Shown piece by piece: positions 32,356 to 41,369 of a stretch of 64,000 bases of DNA. The position numbers and the translations under genes are program-made. The stretch is from Oceanicola sp. D3 (GTDB lineage: Bacteria; Pseudomonadota; Alphaproteobacteria; Rhodobacterales; Rhodobacteraceae). Location: positions 2,728,001 through 2,792,000 of the forward strand of contig NZ_CP040932.1 of the NCBI RefSeq assembly GCF_006351965.1, given 5' to 3'. The notes under the pieces are model-generated. The model saw only the letters and a list, made by a program, of their open reading frames with translations, had not been told where the DNA came from and made no database searches. Position 1 is the stretch's first letter. Each line of letters begins with the position of its first letter.

Positions 32356-34407
32356 TCACAGCGGCCAAGGCAGATCGACGAAGTTCTGAAGCAGCCCCGG
32401 CGGGAAATCGCGGTTCAGCGCGCCGGCGAGGAAGCAGATGAAGGCGATGCCCGCTGCCGTCAGCCCGAGGCTCCAGAGCCAGTTCAGCCCGGCGCGCAGC
32501 CGGAAGAAGGTGGTCATGAAGAGGGCCAGCGCGAGAATGAAGCCGAGCAGCGACGTCAGCACGAGCAGCGAGGCGAACCACGCCAGCGTGCCCCAGAGCG
32601 AATGCGGGGCCTCTGCGTCTTCGCCCGCGGCTTCGCGGTCAGCGAAGAGTTCGCTGTCTTCCCCCGCCAGCATCATCCGCGCCAGCAGGATCACCAGCGC
32701 CACAAGGCCGATGCTGGCCACGGTCAGCGGGAAGATCTTGTCGGAGGCGAGATCAATGGAGAAGGCGTTGATCCATGCCGTTGCGACATAGGCCAACAGC
32801 GCCAGCAGGAAGATCAGCGGAGCCCGTTTTGCGCCGGTGGCGACCTCTCCTTCGGAGCGGATCTGTTTGGATTGGCGGATGCCGTAGAAGACAGAGACCA
32901 CCGTGAGAGCGAGGATCACCAAGACGATGGGGGTTGCGATATAGCCAAGGCCCTCTTCCATCCCGCGCTTGAACTTGAAGCTCGCGATCTGGTGAGCATT
33001 GGCCGAAAAGTTCTCGGCCTGCGTGGAGAGGACGAAGCCGATCAGGAAGGCCGGGCGCGACCAGTCGAACCGACGCAGGAAGATGCCGAGCAGGCCGATG
33101 CCGAACAGGGCCACCAGATCGCCCAGCGATTGGCGCGACTGGAAGGCCGCGAAGGAGATCAGCATGAAGAGGAAGGGCGCGAGCAGGGCAAAGCGGATTG
33201 TCGTCAGCCGTGCGATGGGCCCGGAGAGAGCGATACAGAGCCCGGCACCCAGCACATTGGCCAGCGCCAGCGACCAGACCACCGTGTAGGTGATGTCGAG
33301 GTTGTTCTGCACCAGTTGTGGCCCGGCCTCGTAGCCCAGAAGCGCCAGCCCGCCGATGAACACGGCCATGGAGCCGGAGCCGGGGATGCCGAAGATCAGC
33401 GTGGGCACCAGCCCGCCGCCCTCCTTGGCGTTGTTGGAGCTTTCCGGCCCGATGACGCCGCGAATATCGCCCTTGCCGAAGCCGTCACGGTCCTTCGAGG
33501 TTTGCACCGTGTGGCCATAGGCGATCCAGTCGACGACCGAGCCGCCGAGGCCGGGGATGACGCCGACGATCACGCCGATGGAGGAGCATCGAACGGAGAG
33601 CCAGATATTCGCCCACCAGTCGCGCAGGCCCTGTGCCCACCCTGCCCCGAGTTGCGCACCGCGGGCGATGGCCTGATTCTGGCGCAGGAGGCTGACGATT
33701 TCGGGGATGGCGAAGATGCCGAGGCCGACGATCACCAACTTGATGCCGTCAGAGAGGTATTGGTAGCTCTCAAAGCTCGCAGAGCCGGTGGCCGCGAGCA
33801 TCCAGGATTCCGGGACCATGCGCAGCGATCCGCCATGCCCGGCCTCGCCGATGGTGCCGATCAGCAAACCGAGGCAGGCGGCGGCAACGCCTTTGAGCGC
33901 AATGCGCCCGGCGAGGATGGCCACCATGGCAAGGCCCAGCACGGTCACCGCGAGCATTTCCGGCAGGGCGAAAGCCAAGACCAGTGGCCGCGCGATCAGG
34001 ATGAAGAAGGTCAGGATCGTAGCGCCGAGCAGACCGCCGAACAGCGAGGAGACGAAGGCCGCCGCCAATGCGCGTGCGGCTTCGCCCTTGCGGGCCAGTG
34101 GGAACCCGTCGAGCACAGTCGCTTGGCTGGCCGATGAGCCGGGAATGCCCATCAGGACGCTGGCAAACGTATCGGAGGTGGGCACCACCGCCACCAGCCC
34201 GACCATCAGTGCGAGGCCCGAGACTGGGTCCATGCCGAAGATGAAGGGCAGCACGAGGCTGAGGCCAGCGATTCCGCCAAGGCCGGGAAAGACACCGACG
34301 GACAGGCCCAACAGGACGCCAAGCGTGAGATACAGCAACTGTTGTGGCTGAAGGATGAGCGAGAATGCTTCTCCCAGCGCCGGAAGCGCAGTGGCGATCA
34401 GGTCCAT
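32356..34407 (-). CDS. Tripartite tricarboxylate transporter permease, TctA-TctB fusion
   Basis: Inner-membrane symporter, 683 aa against about 500 for TctA alone. Residues 1 to about 500 are TctA (GVFPGLGGIAGLSLVLPF, LMGIPGSSASQATVLDGFPLA, VGVIPGLGGSVVDWIAYG, LIFGIPGSGSMAVFIGGL). After a charged linker (KQIRSEGEVATGAKRAP) come four more hydrophobic segments matching the small TctB subunit, which is normally a separate gene and is otherwise absent here. GGAGACCAAG precedes the ATG. It follows the TctC-type receptor gene through a 134-base gap with a long hairpin. Confidence 0.9.
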   Translation of the reverse strand: MDLIATALPALGEAFSLILQPQQLLYLTLGVLLGLSVGVFPGLGGIAGLSLVLPFIFGMDPVSGLALMVGLVAVVPTSDTFASVLMGIPGSSASQATVLDGFPLARKGEAARALAAAFVSSLFGGLLGATILTFFILIARPLVLAFALPEMLAVTVLGLAMVAILAGRIALKGVAAACLGLLIGTIGEAGHGGSLRMVPESWMLAATGSASFESYQYLSDGIKLVIVGLGIFAIPEIVSLLRQNQAIARGAQLGAGWAQGLRDWWANIWLSVRCSSIGVIVGVIPGLGGSVVDWIAYGHTVQTSKDRDGFGKGDIRGVIGPESSNNAKEGGGLVPTLIFGIPGSGSMAVFIGGLALLGYEAGPQLVQNNLDITYTVVWSLALANVLGAGLCIALSGPIARLTTIRFALLAPFLFMLISFAAFQSRQSLGDLVALFGIGLLGIFLRRFDWSRPAFLIGFVLSTQAENFSANAHQIASFKFKRGMEEGLGYIATPIVLVILALTVVSVFYGIRQSKQIRSEGEVATGAKRAPLIFLLALLAYVATAWINAFSIDLASDKIFPLTVASIGLVALVILLARMMLAGEDSELFADREAAGEDAEAPHSLWGTLAWFASLLVLTSLLGFILALALFMTTFFRLRAGLNWLWSLGLTAAGIAFICFLAGALNRDFPPGLLQNFVDLPWPL

Positions 34408-34474
34408 CTTGGTCTCCGTTAAGGCTGGGTGCAGCGGGCAGCGCCCGTGCCCGAGGGGTCATATCCGGGAGGAT

Positions 34475-34534
34475 GGCGGCGGCACCGATCGGGCAAGCGA
34501 TCGGGCATGGGAGCCCTCATCTGGTGCCGCCGCC
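34475..34534 (-). terminator. Hairpin between TctC receptor gene and TctAB permease gene (attenuator-like)
   Basis: Perfect 12-bp stem GGCGGCGGCACC (34475-34486) with GGTGCCGCCGCC (34523-34534); the 36-base loop holds a second short stem GATCG/CGATC. It lies just past the receptor stop on the minus-strand transcript and before the permease start, with no T-run. Confidence 0.6.
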
Positions 34535-34541
34535 GGGATGG

Positions 34542-35627
34542 TTACTTCAGGGTGACGCCGTAGTCTTCCTGAAGCCAGTTGATAACGAAGTCCTTCGCCT
34601 CGGGGGCAACCTGCGTGCCCAGCTTGAGGGTGTTCTGCGCAGCCTCGCCAGTCATCTGCGGATAGACGCCAAGGCGGGCTTCGGAGATTTCGGCGAAGTC
34701 GTCACGCCCGATCACCTCGTTCAGCGCCGCTTCATAGCCTTCGATGGCCCAATCGGGGGCACCAGCCGGCAGGAAGATCATCTTCTGCGCCGGGAAACCC
34801 GCGATCATGAAGGCCTTCCATGCGTCCCAAGCCTCGCCGGAGGTTTCGCACCCTTCGGTTGCCTCGCAAACCTCTTTGAAGGACGGAATGTCGGGGAAGG
34901 TCGGGTCGCGCACGATGTTGCCCGCATCATCCAGCGCGCCCCAGGTCATCCACGGCACGGCTGCGCCGCTTTCGACCAGCGGGGTCACGTTAGCCAGATA
35001 GGCGGAGGAGGTCTGGTAATCCACGTTGGCTTCGCCGCGCTCGAACATCAGGCGGCCATCGCCACGGCCCTTGATGCCAAACACCGGCTCAACGTTCATG
35101 CCCAGCATCTTCCACGCCAGCAGCGGAACGAGATCCAGACGGGTTGCGCCCTGGCTGCCCCAGATGAAATCTTCGCCAGCAAGGCCGGATGCATCGAGAC
35201 CGTCGAGCTTTTCGGCCATTTCGGGCGGCAGGAAGGCCACGCCGCCGGTGCCGGAGGCCAGAACCACGTTCCAATCGCCGTACTCGTAGCGCACGCGCGG
35301 ATCGCCCAGCAGATAGGGGAATTGCGTGGAGCCGGAGGAGCCGAAAATCACGGTGCCTTCGGAGTCATCCCAGGTTTGCGCCTGAAACCAGTTTGCGCCT
35401 TTGGTGGAGCCAGCGCCGGGCATGTATTTTACCACGACGGTCGGATTGCCGGGCAGCGCCTCGGAAATCAGCGGTGCGTAGAAGTTTGCCCACTTGGCCG
35501 AGCCACCGGACTCGGAGAAGGGGATCACGAAATCCACGGTCTTGCCGGTCAGGTCGAGTTCCTGCGCAGCGCCCATGGTTGCAGTCACGGCGAAGCCCGC
35601 CGCCACGATGGCAGTTTTGATGGTCAT
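34542..35627 (-). CDS. Tripartite tricarboxylate transporter substrate-binding protein (TctC/Bug family)
   Basis: Periplasmic carboxylate receptor, 361 aa. Signal peptide MTIKTAIVAAGFAVTATMGAAQ (cut near residue 21), then Bug-family blocks: FVIPFSESGGSAKWANFYAP and VVVKYMPGAGSTKGANWF near the ligand pocket. The start at 35627 has GGGAGG upstream; the longer frame to 35741 has none. It is first gene of the tctC-tctAB-prpF-TPP operon, divergent from the TctD/TctE-like two-component genes, which probably control it. Confidence 0.9.
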   Translation of the reverse strand: MTIKTAIVAAGFAVTATMGAAQELDLTGKTVDFVIPFSESGGSAKWANFYAPLISEALPGNPTVVVKYMPGAGSTKGANWFQAQTWDDSEGTVIFGSSGSTQFPYLLGDPRVRYEYGDWNVVLASGTGGVAFLPPEMAEKLDGLDASGLAGEDFIWGSQGATRLDLVPLLAWKMLGMNVEPVFGIKGRGDGRLMFERGEANVDYQTSSAYLANVTPLVESGAAVPWMTWGALDDAGNIVRDPTFPDIPSFKEVCEATEGCETSGEAWDAWKAFMIAGFPAQKMIFLPAGAPDWAIEGYEAALNEVIGRDDFAEISEARLGVYPQMTGEAAQNTLKLGTQVAPEAKDFVINWLQEDYGVTLK

Positions 35628-35746
35628 AGGTAGTTCCTCCCATATAGGCCCCTCCTCAGGAGCCCCTTGCATCAGCAACGATTCGTCACTTGATGCGTGA
35701 TAGGTATTCCATGAAGCTTGCGTGAACCTGACGAGAGCCAAAACAG

Positions 35747-36415
35747 ATGCGGATTGCCATCGTCGATGACAACAAGGCCCTGGCGAAGGGGATTGCGTGG
35801 CGGATGCAGGACCGTGGCCATGCGACCGACTTGCTGCACGACGGGCTGGAGGCTGCTGACTTTCTGCGCAGCGACGCCAATGACATCGTGATATTGGACA
35901 TCAACCTGCCGGGGCTCGACGGGCTGGCGATTTTGCGTGAGATGCGCCTGCGCGGCGATCAGCGGCCCGTGCTGTTGCTGACCGCCCGCGACAAGACATC
36001 CGACCGGGTGCATGGGCTGGATGCCGGTGCCGACGACTACCTTGTCAAACCTTTCGAGATGGACGAGCTGGAAGCAAGGGTGCGGGCGCTTTCGCGGCGG
36101 ATCGCGCAGGCGCCTCAGGTTGAGCTGGCCTTGGGCAAGCTGCGGTTCATGCCCGAAACGCGTCAGGTTGAGCTGGACGGCAAGCTGCTTGCCCTGCCCC
36201 GGCGCGAGATTTCGGTGCTGGAGGCGCTGTTGCGGGCACGCGGAGGGGTGGTCTCCAAGGGGGCCCTGCTGGATCAGGTCTATGGCACCGGCGCGGATGT
36301 GGGCGAAACCTCGATCGAGGCGCATGTTTCGCGGCTGCGCAAGAAGCTGGCACCGGCGGCATTGGACATTCGGGTGCAGCGCGGGCTTGGCTACAGTTTG
36401 CAGGAGCGCATTTGA
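35747..36415 (+). CDS. Response regulator, OmpR/TctD type
   Basis: Two-component response regulator, 222 aa. Receiver domain with acidic pocket D7-D8, phospho-acceptor D51 (VILDINLPG) and K101 (DYLVKPFEMDELE); C-terminal winged helix (RREISVLEALLRARGGVVSK, EAHVSRLRKKL). It lies divergently from the TctC-type gene (119-base gap) and overlaps the kinase gene by 4 bases. TctD/TctE pairs activate tricarboxylate transport in other bacteria, a role inferred here from position. Confidence 0.92.
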   Translation: MRIAIVDDNKALAKGIAWRMQDRGHATDLLHDGLEAADFLRSDANDIVILDINLPGLDGLAILREMRLRGDQRPVLLLTARDKTSDRVHGLDAGADDYLVKPFEMDELEARVRALSRRIAQAPQVELALGKLRFMPETRQVELDGKLLALPRREISVLEALLRARGGVVSKGALLDQVYGTGADVGETSIEAHVSRLRKKLAPAALDIRVQRGLGYSLQERI

Positions 36416-37770
36416 CCCATTCATTGCGCCTGCGCCTGCTGCTGATCATCCTGACACCGCTGTTGGTGCTGGGGCTGATCGTGGGCATCTGGCGGGTGGA
36501 GGCGGCGCGGCAGACGGCGACCGAGTTTTTTGATCGCAACCTGATGTTCACCGCACTGGCGGTTTCGCGCGATGTGGCCCTGCTGGATGGCGATGCGATT
36601 TCGCCCGACACCGAAAGGCTGCTTGGTGAAACGGCGGGCGGCTCGGTGCGGTATCATGTCTATGCGCCAGATGGGGTGCTGGTGGTGGGCTATGCGGTGC
36701 CGCCGATCCCGGTCGACCGGCGGCTGCCGCAGGATGTGACTTTTCTGTACACCGATGCGCTCTATAAGGGCGCACGCGTGCGGGTGTTGCGGCTCAAGAC
36801 AGAGGCCAGCATTGGCGGCATTTCCGGCACGTTCACCACGACCGTTTGGCAAAGCATGGCTGCGCGCAACCAGTTTGCCCTGCAACTGGCGCTCCGAGCG
36901 GGCGCGGTGATTGCCTCGCTCATCGGTGCGGTGGCGCTGCTTGTCTGGTTCGGGGTGCGCCACGGTCTGAAACCGCTGACCGATCTCGAAGAGGCGATCT
37001 CGCGGCGCTCCCCGGAAGACCTCAGCCCGATCCGCCGCGCCGTGCCCGAAGAGACCCAAGGCCTGGTGGGGCGTTTGAACACGCTGTTCACCAAGCTCGG
37101 CGCGAGCATGGAGGCGCAGGCGGCCTTCGTTTCGGATGCCGCGCATCAGCTGCGCAATCCGATTGCCGGGTTGCAGGCCTTGGCCGCCGCCATCCTCACC
37201 GCCCCGTCGCTGGAGGCCGCGCGGGAACGGGCCGAAGACCTGGCCGCCGAGGCTGACGCTGCGGGGCAGCTGGCCAACCGGCTGCTCACGCTGGAGCGCG
37301 CGCGGGCCGAGAGCGGCACGGAGGGGTTTGAACGCCTCAACCTTGCAGAAATCGCCGCCGGTGTGGCGGCAGGCTTTGCGCCAAAGGCCAAAGCGCGGGG
37401 CTTGGAGCTGGAGGTCGATCTGCCCGAAGGCGAGCTGCCTGTGCTGGGCGATACGATCATGCTGGGTGAGGCTGTGACAAACCTGCTCGACAATGCGCTC
37501 ATGCATGGCGGGCCCGGCATGACGAAGGTCTCCCTCGCCCTGCAGGCCGACGAAAAGGCCCGTGTCTCGGTGCGCGACAACGGGCGCGGCGTGGCCGCCA
37601 GCGAAGTGCCCAAGATCCTCTCGCGGTTCGGGCAGGCGCGGTCGGGGCCGGGCAGCGGGCTTGGGCTGTCGATTGCCGAGGCCGTGGCGGTGCGCCACGG
37701 CGGAACGCTGACGGTGGAGCCCTCCGGCGAGGGCTTTGGCGTAGAGATCAGCCTGCCGCGCGCGGCCTGA
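36412..37770 (+). CDS. Sensor histidine kinase, TctE-like
   Basis: Membrane sensor kinase, 452 aa. Two transmembrane segments (about residues 8-26 and 160-183) enclose a periplasmic sensor domain with TctE-like spacing. H-box FVSDAAHQLRNPIAGLQAL with phospho-acceptor H245; N-box NLLDNALMHGG; G-boxes VRDNGRGV and GPGSGLGLSI. It starts with TTG at 36412, overlapping the regulator stop (TTGA), so the pair is translationally coupled. The signal is probably an external di- or tricarboxylate. Confidence 0.9.
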   Translation: MTHSLRLRLLLIILTPLLVLGLIVGIWRVEAARQTATEFFDRNLMFTALAVSRDVALLDGDAISPDTERLLGETAGGSVRYHVYAPDGVLVVGYAVPPIPVDRRLPQDVTFLYTDALYKGARVRVLRLKTEASIGGISGTFTTTVWQSMAARNQFALQLALRAGAVIASLIGAVALLVWFGVRHGLKPLTDLEEAISRRSPEDLSPIRRAVPEETQGLVGRLNTLFTKLGASMEAQAAFVSDAAHQLRNPIAGLQALAAAILTAPSLEAARERAEDLAAEADAAGQLANRLLTLERARAESGTEGFERLNLAEIAAGVAAGFAPKAKARGLELEVDLPEGELPVLGDTIMLGEAVTNLLDNALMHGGPGMTKVSLALQADEKARVSVRDNGRGVAASEVPKILSRFGQARSGPGSGLGLSIAEAVAVRHGGTLTVEPSGEGFGVEISLPRAA

Positions 37771-37779
37771 ACGCGCCGC

Positions 37780-39585
37780 TCACCGCCCGGCGGCGTAGGC
37801 CTGCATGAGGCGCGGCGTTGCGGCGGCCTTCAACACCCCCTCCGGTGACCGGCTCGTTGCCGTGAGCCGCCCGATCGACCACGGCTCGGCCACGTTCAAC
37901 AGGTGACCCCTCTCGCGCAGGGCCTCCAGCGTTGGCGCGGGAAAGTTTGGCTCGATCATCACCACACCGGGTTTGCAGCCGCGCGGATAGAAGCTCGCCT
38001 GAAGGTGCTGAGTGTGAAACAGCGGCCCGTCGATGGCGGCTTGCAGGTTCATGCCCTGATGCACGAGGCGGAGCAGGAAGGTGAGCTGCCACTGCTCCTG
38101 CTGGTCGCCACCGGGCGTGCCGAAAGCGAACCGCGTGCCATCGGGCCGCTGGGCCATTGACGGGGTGAGCGTGGTGCGCGGGCGGCGACCGGGGGCGAGC
38201 GTTGTTGGCAGGCCCTCGTCCAGCCAGAACATCTGCGCACGGCTGTTGAGCGGCACGCCGAGGCCGGGCACCACCGGGTTGGATTGCAGCCAGCCGCCCG
38301 AGGGCGTGGCCGACACCATATTGCCCCAGCGATCGATGACATCGACGTGCACCGTGTCTCCCTCCGCCGGAGGTTTGGGCGTGGAGGCGAGATGCGCAAA
38401 GGTTGGCTCCCCGCCGCCGATCCCGGCGTCGCTGGGCTGCACCCGGGCGGCCCGCTCGACAAAGGCCCGCGCCTGCGCCTCGAAGCCTTCAACCTCTCCG
38501 GGGCGCTGCGCCATGCTGGCCGCCTCGCCGATCAGCGCGGCGCGCCGCGCGGCGTATGCGGGCGACAGCAGCACCTCCATCGGCACCGCGCTGTGATCGG
38601 GGTCGCCGTAATAGGCTTCCCGGTCGGCCATCGACAGCTTGAGGGTTTCGACAATGCGATGAACGGCAACGTCCGAGAGCGGGTCTTCGGCCCCGAAGCC
38701 CTGCGCCTCCAGCAGCCTCAGCGATTGCAGCAGGGACGGCCCCTGCGACCACGGCCCGGCCTTCCAGACCTGCCAGCCGTGGTAATCGACCGACACTGCG
38801 GGTTCGGTGGTGGCGCGCCAACCGGCCATGTCCTGCCCGCTCAAGACCCCCTTGCGGCGCTCGCCGGTGCCATCAAGCACGCAGGCGTCTTGCAGGTAGT
38901 CCTCAATCGCGCTGGCCACGAAGCCTTCGGCAAACGCCTTTCGGGCGGCCTCGATCTGCGCCTCGCGCCCCTGCACGGCTTCCGCCTCGTCCAGCAGCCG
39001 ACGCCAGAAAGCCGCCAACTGAGGATTGCGAAACAGGGCGCCCGGCGCGGGGGCTTCGCCATCGGCAAGCCATGTGTCAGCGGAGGTTGGCCAGTGTTCA
39101 CGGAACAGTTCTGCATTCTGCGCGATCATCGCCGATACGCTCGCCAGCATCGGGTGGCCCTCGGCGGCGTAGTGGATGGCCGGCTCCAGCACCTCGCGCA
39201 GGGGCATGGTGCCGTGCTCCAGCAGCATCACCATCCACGCATCGAAGGCTCCGGGGATCACCGTTGCCAGCAGCCCCGCGCCGGGGATCAGCTCCAGCCC
39301 TTCGGCGCGATACTTTGCCAGCGTAGCCCCGGCGGGGGCCGGGCCCTGCCCGCAGATTACCGACGGGGCCTGCGCACCGGCGGGCCAGATCAGCGCGGGC
39401 ATGTCGCCCAGCGGCCCGTTCAGATGCGGCTCCACCACGTTGAGCGTGAAGCCCATGGCAACGGCCGCGTCAAAGGCATTGCCGCCCGCCTCGAGCATCT
39501 TCATGCCAACGGCTGTGGCAATCCAATGGGTGGACGCACAAACGCCGAAGGTGCCCTGCAACTCCGGGCGCGTGGTGAAACTCAT
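37780..39585 (-). CDS. Gamma-glutamyltransferase family protein, no export signal
   Basis: Ntn-hydrolase of the GGT family, 601 aa, usual size for the uncleaved proenzyme. The self-cleavage/nucleophile Thr should be T411 in GDTVHVDVIDRWGNMVSATP, and the C-terminal small subunit carries FGTPGGDQQEQWQL. The N-terminus (MSFTTRPELQGTFGVCAST) has no signal peptide, unlike secreted GGTs, so it probably acts in the cytoplasm. Its start overlaps the AbrB-family gene stop by 4 bases. It may hydrolyse a glutamyl or related amide bond in the substrate of this island; this is speculative. Confidence 0.87.
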   Translation of the reverse strand: MSFTTRPELQGTFGVCASTHWIATAVGMKMLEAGGNAFDAAVAMGFTLNVVEPHLNGPLGDMPALIWPAGAQAPSVICGQGPAPAGATLAKYRAEGLELIPGAGLLATVIPGAFDAWMVMLLEHGTMPLREVLEPAIHYAAEGHPMLASVSAMIAQNAELFREHWPTSADTWLADGEAPAPGALFRNPQLAAFWRRLLDEAEAVQGREAQIEAARKAFAEGFVASAIEDYLQDACVLDGTGERRKGVLSGQDMAGWRATTEPAVSVDYHGWQVWKAGPWSQGPSLLQSLRLLEAQGFGAEDPLSDVAVHRIVETLKLSMADREAYYGDPDHSAVPMEVLLSPAYAARRAALIGEAASMAQRPGEVEGFEAQARAFVERAARVQPSDAGIGGGEPTFAHLASTPKPPAEGDTVHVDVIDRWGNMVSATPSGGWLQSNPVVPGLGVPLNSRAQMFWLDEGLPTTLAPGRRPRTTLTPSMAQRPDGTRFAFGTPGGDQQEQWQLTFLLRLVHQGMNLQAAIDGPLFHTQHLQASFYPRGCKPGVVMIEPNFPAPTLEALRERGHLLNVAEPWSIGRLTATSRSPEGVLKAAATPRLMQAYAAGR

Positions 39586-40658
39586 GGTTCATCCTTTCGA
39601 GAGGGCATCAAGAACCGCGCGGCCAGCGGGGCGCCGGTGATGACGAGAAAGACACGGGCCAGATGATGCACGATGACAAAGCCAAGGTCAGCCCCCGCGA
39701 CGATGGCCAGCACCGTCATTTCGGCCTGCCCCCCCGGCGCGAAGGCAAGGAAGCCCTCGACCTGCGGCGCCAGCCCCAGCAGCACGACGATTTCGGTGAA
39801 GATCGTCGCCAGCACGGCGAGGATCAGCACAAAGACCACGCCCGCCAGCACGACGCGCCGCAGCTCGACCAGCGTGATGCCAACGTAGCCAACGCCGATC
39901 GCTATGCCGATGAAGAACTGCGCCGCGAGGATCGCCTCGGCCGGGGGGCGGGCGTGGATCAGGCCCGAGAGGCTGAGGATTGCGGTCACAATCATCGGGC
40001 CGAGGATGGAAGCGCCGAACAGCCCGATCCGCTCGCCGCCCTTCCACCCGACCAACGCCGCGGCGGCCATCAGCAGCAGCTCCAGCGGCGGGATCTCGGT
40101 GGCCGGGGCGCCGATGTCATTGGTCAGCGCGGAGCCGAATCCAAAGGTCAGGATGACCGGGGCGACAGTGACGATGATCATCACCCGCGTGGCGTGGATC
40201 AGCGACAGGGCGCGCGGATTGCCCCCCGCCTCGGTGCCGAAGATGATCATATCCTGCAGCCCGCCGGGCATGGCGGCATACCACGATGTGACCCGGTCAA
40301 ACCCGTGGACGCGGTGAAAATAGGGCACGCCGATCAGCCCGATGGCGATGATATAGAGCGGGATGAAGGCCAGCGAGGCCGCCATTGCCGGCAGCGCGGC
40401 GACCACATCGGGCGTAAGCGATGCGCCTACAGCCACGCCCAGAATGGTGCGGAAGCCGGTAGAAATCTGGCCGAAGCCCTTGAGTGGGCGTTGCAGCAAG
40501 GCCGCGCCAAGGCAGCCGAAGAGCGGGCCGAAGAGAAAGGGCAAGGGCAGCCCGAGGGCCATGAACAGCGCTACGCCACCGGCGGCAATCAGCGCGGTTT
40601 CGATCCGGCGGGAGGTGTTGGTGCGGGGAGCGGGGGATTGGTCGGGGGCGGCGGGCAT
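39582..40658 (-). CDS. AbrB-family integral membrane protein (putative transporter)
   Basis: 358 aa with about ten hydrophobic segments and two internal repeats, each containing an APGG/MPGG-type motif (SWYAAMPGGLQDMIIF, EGFLAFAPGGQAEMTVLA). This family is labelled AbrB or ammonia-monooxygenase-like in databases, but it is a membrane protein of undefined function, often near carboxylate catabolism genes. It heads a two-gene operon with the GGT-family gene, divergent from GntR-tcuAB and sharing the short control region at 40659-40721. Confidence 0.85.
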   Translation of the reverse strand: MPAAPDQSPAPRTNTSRRIETALIAAGGVALFMALGLPLPFLFGPLFGCLGAALLQRPLKGFGQISTGFRTILGVAVGASLTPDVVAALPAMAASLAFIPLYIIAIGLIGVPYFHRVHGFDRVTSWYAAMPGGLQDMIIFGTEAGGNPRALSLIHATRVMIIVTVAPVILTFGFGSALTNDIGAPATEIPPLELLLMAAAALVGWKGGERIGLFGASILGPMIVTAILSLSGLIHARPPAEAILAAQFFIGIAIGVGYVGITLVELRRVVLAGVVFVLILAVLATIFTEIVVLLGLAPQVEGFLAFAPGGQAEMTVLAIVAGADLGFVIVHHLARVFLVITGAPLAARFLMPSRKDEP

Positions 40659-40683
40659 GGTCTGATCCTATATTGCATCCCCA

Positions 40684-40703
40684 TGCATACACAGGTATTC
40701 AAT
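40684..40703. promoter_or_regulatory. Candidate GntR operator in the AbrB-family / GntR divergent region
   Basis: TGCATACACAGGTATTCAAT contains GCATAC (40685-40690) and GTATTC (40695-40700), 10 bases apart, the same phasing as the tandem GTATAC boxes at 29534-29553 (13 of 21 positions agree over the wider site). It lies 19 bases upstream of the GntR start, consistent with autoregulation. Confidence 0.42.
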
Positions 40704-40721
40704 CTGTGCAAGGAGCACACC

Positions 40722-41369
40722 ATGACCGACCAGAAGCCGCCGGAGCTGTCACAAGGGCAAGAGGCCCATCGCCGGATTCTCGAAGAGATCCGCGCAGGCC
40801 GCCTGCTGCCCGGCGACCGGCTGATGGAGGTGGAGCTTGCCAAGCGGCTCGGGTTTTCTCGCACCCCGGTGCGCGAGGCGATCCGCCAGCTTGAGAGCGA
40901 TGGCGTGGTGAGCCATGTGCCGCGCGTGGGGGCGGCCATCCGGCGGCTGGATCACGCCGAGATCTCGGAACTTTACGACATGCGCGCCGTGCTGGAGAGC
41001 ACCGCCGCGCGTTTTGCCGCCCGCGCCGCCTCGGAGGTGGAACTGGCGGAACTGGCCTCCATCCAGCAGGCAATGGCAACGGGGGATGGCGACGTTTATG
41101 TACTCAACCGGCAATTCCACGCCGCGCTGCTGGATGCGGCCCGCAACCGCTTTCTGAAAAAGGCGGTGGCCTCGATTCACACGACGCTGCTCATTCTTGG
41201 CCCCTCCACCCTGCGCGAAGACCAGCGCGCCGAAGATGCGCTGAAAGAGCACGCCGCGATTCTCGCGGCCCTGCAAGCCCGTGACGAGGACGCCGCAGAG
41301 CGGGCGATGCGCGGGCATATCATGGCGGCTCACGGCGCCCGCCTGAAGCAGATGAGACAACAGACATGA
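40722..41369 (+). CDS. GntR-family transcriptional regulator (FadR/FCD subfamily)
   Basis: 215 aa. Winged helix at about residues 12-80 ([40 protein letters not shown]) and an all-helical FCD ligand domain with metal-binding histidines (NRQFHAALLDAA, LKEHAAILAAL, MRGHIMAAH). The start at 40722 has AAGGAG nine bases upstream; a far longer frame from 39663 is the antisense shadow of the membrane-protein gene. It overlaps tcuA by 4 bases, so regulator and tricarballylate genes form one operon. Confidence 0.92.
   Translation: MTDQKPPELSQGQEAHRRILEEIRAGRLLPGDRLMEVELAKRLGFSRTPVREAIRQLESDGVVSHVPRVGAAIRRLDHAEISELYDMRAVLESTAARFAARAASEVELAELASIQQAMATGDGDVYVLNRQFHAALLDAARNRFLKKAVASIHTTLLILGPSTLREDQRAEDALKEHAAILAALQARDEDAAERAMRGHIMAAHGARLKQMRQQT

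Noticed and set aside
35641-35746. A full GntR box in the TctC/response-regulator gap
   Set aside because: Only one half (AGGTATTC at 35702-35709) matches; the other half does not keep the 10-base phasing, so it was not listed as a feature.
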